A DNA stretch of 30,309 nucleotides from a virus. The stretch spans positions 1 through 30,309 of the IMG/VR virus record IMGVR_UViG_3300021364_000116; one strand, 5' to 3'. The notes beneath the pieces were generated by a model, which saw only the letters and a program-made list of their open reading frames with translations, had not been told where the DNA came from and made no database searches. How positions within the stretch are numbered: the stretch's first letter is position 1; each line of letters starts with the position of its first letter. A program made the translations under genes and the position numbers. Shown here piece by piece: positions 28,466 through 30,309 of the stretch.

Positions 28466-29175
28466 ATAGACCGATTGTTATAGCTGGCCCTTGCCAACAT
28501 GAAAGTTATGAACATAGCTATAAATTAGCTAAACAATGTAAAGAAGTTTGTGACTTATTTGGTATAGAATATTATTTTAAAGCTAGTTTTGATAAAGCAA
28601 ATAGAACATTTAATAATTCACCTAGAGGATTAGGTTTAAATGCTTGCTTTAGTGATTTTGATAAATTAAGAAAGGAATTTAAAATAACTACTGATTTTCA
28701 TGAAACGCATCAAATAGATAAATTAGCAGTTGATGTATATCAAATCCCAGCATTTTTATCTAAACAAACAGATTTACTTCAAAAAGCGGCTTCTAAAAAT
28801 AAAATTGTTAATGTTAAAAAAGGACAATTTATGCCACCTGGGGGAGTAAGTGGTATTATAGATAAAATTGGTGATAAAAATGTTTGGATTACAGAACGTG
28901 GTTCATCATTTGGTTATGGAAGAATGATTATTGATTTTGAAGGTATTAAATATATGAAAGATAATTATAATGTACCTATTTTTCTAGATATTACTCATAG
29001 TATTAGTGAAAGAAAATATGCTAAAACAATGGCTGGATTAGCTGGAAATATGGGGCTAAATTTATTTGTTGAGGTACATGATGACCCTGATTATGCCCCT
29101 TCAGATGGTAAAAAAATGATTAATATAGATCAATTCGAAAATATAATTAAACATTATTATACAAGTTTTAAATGA
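28462..29175 (+). CDS. kdsA: KDO-8-phosphate synthase-like enzyme, metal-dependent type
   Basis: 237 aa. AGPCQHES (8-15), YFKASFDKANR (38-48), VYQIPAFLSKQTDLL (92-106), VNVKKGQFMPPGG (116-128) and ITERGSSFGYG (143-152) are family motifs for condensing phosphoenolpyruvate with arabinose-5-phosphate. Metal ligands of the class II enzymes are all present: C11, H179 (DITHS), E204 (VEVHDD) and D215 (SDGKK). Length is about 40 residues below the bacterial enzyme. With kdsB directly before it, two steps of CMP-KDO synthesis are encoded together. KdsC phosphatase and arabinose-5-phosphate isomerase are not seen. Confidence 0.9.
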   Translation: MNRPIVIAGPCQHESYEHSYKLAKQCKEVCDLFGIEYYFKASFDKANRTFNNSPRGLGLNACFSDFDKLRKEFKITTDFHETHQIDKLAVDVYQIPAFLSKQTDLLQKAASKNKIVNVKKGQFMPPGGVSGIIDKIGDKNVWITERGSSFGYGRMIIDFEGIKYMKDNYNVPIFLDITHSISERKYAKTMAGLAGNMGLNLFVEVHDDPDYAPSDGKKMINIDQFENIIKHYYTSFK

Positions 29176-29552
29176 AAATAGCATTAATAGCACACGATAA
29201 TAAAAAAGCAGATATGGTTGCTTTTGTATCCAAACGATTACCATTTTTTAATCGTGAAGATGTTACTATTGTAACAACAGGTACAACAGGTAAACATGTA
29301 AAACATGCTGGGATTAAAAATATAGTAAGTGTACTATCAGGCCCATTAGGTGGAGATGCTCAAATAGCAGCAATGGTATCTGAAGGTGAAATTGATTTAG
29401 TTATATTTTTGAGAGATCCACTTGGAAAACATCCACATGATGTTGACATTAGTATGTTGATGAGATTAGCTGATGTACATGAAGTACCTTTGGCTACAAA
29501 TTATAGAACCGCTAGTTACTTGATTAAATACTTTAAAAGTAAATCTAAATGA
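29172..29552 (+). CDS. mgsA: Methylglyoxal synthase
   Basis: 126 aa. IALIAHDNKK (H8), TTGTTGKHV (phosphate loop), SGPLGGDAQIAA (D62) and DPLGKHPHDVDISML (H89, D92) reproduce the active site of MgsA, which turns dihydroxyacetone phosphate into methylglyoxal and phosphate. TNYRTASYL near the end is also typical. The fold is shared with the regulatory domain of carbamoyl phosphate synthase, but the catalytic residues argue for the enzyme. An odd gene for a phage; effects on glycolysis, phosphate release or a toxic aldehyde are all possible. Coupled to kdsA by a four-base overlap. Confidence 0.92.
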   Translation: MKIALIAHDNKKADMVAFVSKRLPFFNREDVTIVTTGTTGKHVKHAGIKNIVSVLSGPLGGDAQIAAMVSEGEIDLVIFLRDPLGKHPHDVDISMLMRLADVHEVPLATNYRTASYLIKYFKSKSK

Positions 29553-29905
29553 AAAAATGTAACGTCTGTAAATATAATAAACCTGATTTTAGGTATAAGA
29601 AAAAATCAGATGGTACAAGAAAAAAAACATGTAAATCATGTGAACGAACTTGGACTAATAGTATCTTAAGATTAATGGTTAGGGATAGACGTTTAACACC
29701 TATGGAACGTTTATCTAGTAGAGTTGGTTATATGGGTGTAGCATTTTTAATTAGTGGTCAATGGACTGTTGAACCAATATTATTTATGATTGGGTTTTGT
29801 TGTGTATTAATTCAAGTTGCAGTTAGAAGACAATGGAACTTAGTTATATTACAACTAAATGGTTTAATAGCTTGGACTATACATTTTATAAATTCATTAT
29901 CATGA
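29549..29905 (+). CDS. Zinc-ribbon membrane protein
   Basis: 118 aa. C4-x2-C7 and C28-x2-C31 form an N-terminal zinc ribbon (KKCNVCKYN, TCKSCERTW), followed by a basic linker MVRDRRLTPMERLSSR and about three hydrophobic helices. The strand WNLVILQLNGLIAWTIHF is unusually amphipathic and may be a conserved phage feature. A zinc ribbon of transcription-factor type joined to membrane helices suggests a membrane-tethered regulator or structural protein, but no family is known to me. Confidence 0.7.
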   Translation: MKKCNVCKYNKPDFRYKKKSDGTRKKTCKSCERTWTNSILRLMVRDRRLTPMERLSSRVGYMGVAFLISGQWTVEPILFMIGFCCVLIQVAVRRQWNLVILQLNGLIAWTIHFINSLS

Positions 29906-30039
29906 CAAACGAAGAAAGAAAGGAAAAGATAAAACAATTGCATGAGCAAATTGTACATTTAAAATTCACAGATAAAAGTGTGCAAACTAAATTGACAATT
30001 CAAAAATTACAACAAGAATTAAGTGATTTAACTAGATGA
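29902..30039 (+). CDS. Small coiled-coil protein, 45 aa
   Basis: I place the start at ATG 29902, in the ATGA overlap with the upstream stop; an upstream ATG at 29833 would lie deep inside that gene. The protein is a single charged helix (NEERKEKIKQLHEQIVHLKF, then TIQKLQQELSDLTR) with heptad-like spacing of Leu/Ile. No known family. Confidence 0.68.
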   Translation: MTNEERKEKIKQLHEQIVHLKFTDKSVQTKLTIQKLQQELSDLTR

Positions 30040-30275
30040 CTCATACAATAGATTTACATGGTTTAACTCATAAAGAGGCAATTAGTAAAGTTGAAAGTGA
30101 ACTAATTGGAATATCAATGTCTAGTTATTGGGAAGTAGAAATTATAACAGGTAAATCAGGTGATATGAGAAAAAGAATATGTAAAGAAGTGCTTGACCCA
30201 TTTAATTTCTTTTATTATATTCCGAGTGATAACCCAGGTGTAATTATAGTGATACAAGATGCCTTCCATAGCTAG
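30036..30275 (+). CDS. Smr-domain protein
   Basis: 79 aa. IDLHGLTHKEAISKVE (5-20) and VEIITGKSGDMRKRI (34-48) are the two core motifs of the Smr domain found at the end of MutS2 and in stand-alone proteins, where it can nick DNA or cut RNA. The TGKSG replaces the usual T-G-x-G. The protein is a minimal Smr domain with no other parts. It could act in host transcript decay or DNA branch processing. Overlaps the previous gene by four bases. Confidence 0.85.
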   Translation: MTHTIDLHGLTHKEAISKVESELIGISMSSYWEVEIITGKSGDMRKRICKEVLDPFNFFYYIPSDNPGVIIVIQDAFHS

Positions 30276-30309
30276 AAATATAGTTTATAAAAATAATATT
30301 GCATATAAA
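30259..30309 (+). CDS. Start of an unidentified gene at the right edge
   Basis: ATG at 30259, 17 bases before the Smr stop, opens a frame that runs to the window end: MPSIARNIVYKNNIAYK. It is too short to identify. The overlap style matches the rest of the window, so it is likely the next gene. Confidence 0.45.
   Translation, partial: MPSIARNIVYKNNIAYK

Noticed and set aside
29833-29901. Upstream start for the coiled-coil protein
   Set aside because: It would lie within the zinc-ribbon membrane gene; ATG 29902 gives the usual ATGA overlap.

Overview
The window reads as a piece of a large, strictly lytic-looking tailed phage (T4-like replication genes) that infects a Bacteroidetes host, probably a marine flavobacterium. 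Three observations support this. A partial sliding clamp, a gp44-like clamp loader AAA+ ATPase and a gp62-like small subunit lie close together, as in T4-type phages. The genome is AT-rich and tightly packed: almost every gene lies on the + strand, with ATGA or few-base overlaps, and many genes encode 40-150 aa proteins of unknown role. The promoters look like Bacteroidetes sigma-A sites (TTG, 20 bp, TAnnTTTA), and most starts lack a Shine-Dalgarno sequence. I see no tRNA, rRNA, CRISPR array, integrase or insertion sequence.

Layout. 1-5 kb: end of a sliding clamp, then an inserted chaperone block (Hsp20, a small conserved protein, GroES, a full-length GroEL), then the clamp loader genes. 5-6.6 kb: a DUF1599/Nmad1 protein and a RecB/Cas4-like nuclease. 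6.6-18.5 kb: a long glycan operon that starts with a ribbon-helix-helix regulator. It holds six glycosyltransferase-like genes, a DegT-fold PLP enzyme with His at the Lys position, a StrG-like 2-oxoglutarate oxygenase, an RmlD-like reductase, a TagD-like cytidylyltransferase, an RmlC-like cupin and an RmlB-like 4,6-dehydratase. 18.5-20.9 kb: zinc-finger and HNH-like proteins, a lytic transglycosylase and several very small genes. 20.9-23.7 kb: SWIM zinc finger, PD-(D/E)XK nuclease, a membrane-anchored helical protein and an acidic 300 aa protein. 23.7-24.0 kb: the only minus-strand gene, a small secreted protein bounded by a bidirectional terminator and a dyad. 24.0-26.8 kb: a run of tiny early-type genes including a PC4-fold protein. 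26.9-30.3 kb: a second metabolic operon with a cupin, another 2OG oxygenase, CMP-KDO synthetase (KdsB), metal-type KDO-8-P synthase (KdsA), methylglyoxal synthase, a zinc-finger membrane protein and an Smr-domain protein.

How it may work together. The replication and chaperone genes would serve DNA synthesis and folding of phage proteins. The two sugar operons could build and transfer an unusual deoxy or ulosonic sugar glycan, either onto virions or onto the host envelope. The pathway in the window is incomplete: no RmlA, KdsC or KdsD is visible, so host supply or genes elsewhere are needed. At four places a small hairpin overlaps the -33 box of a promoter and is followed by a near-identical short leader ending in AAGGTTATG or a close variant. 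These look like compact terminator-promoter cassettes placed between operons.
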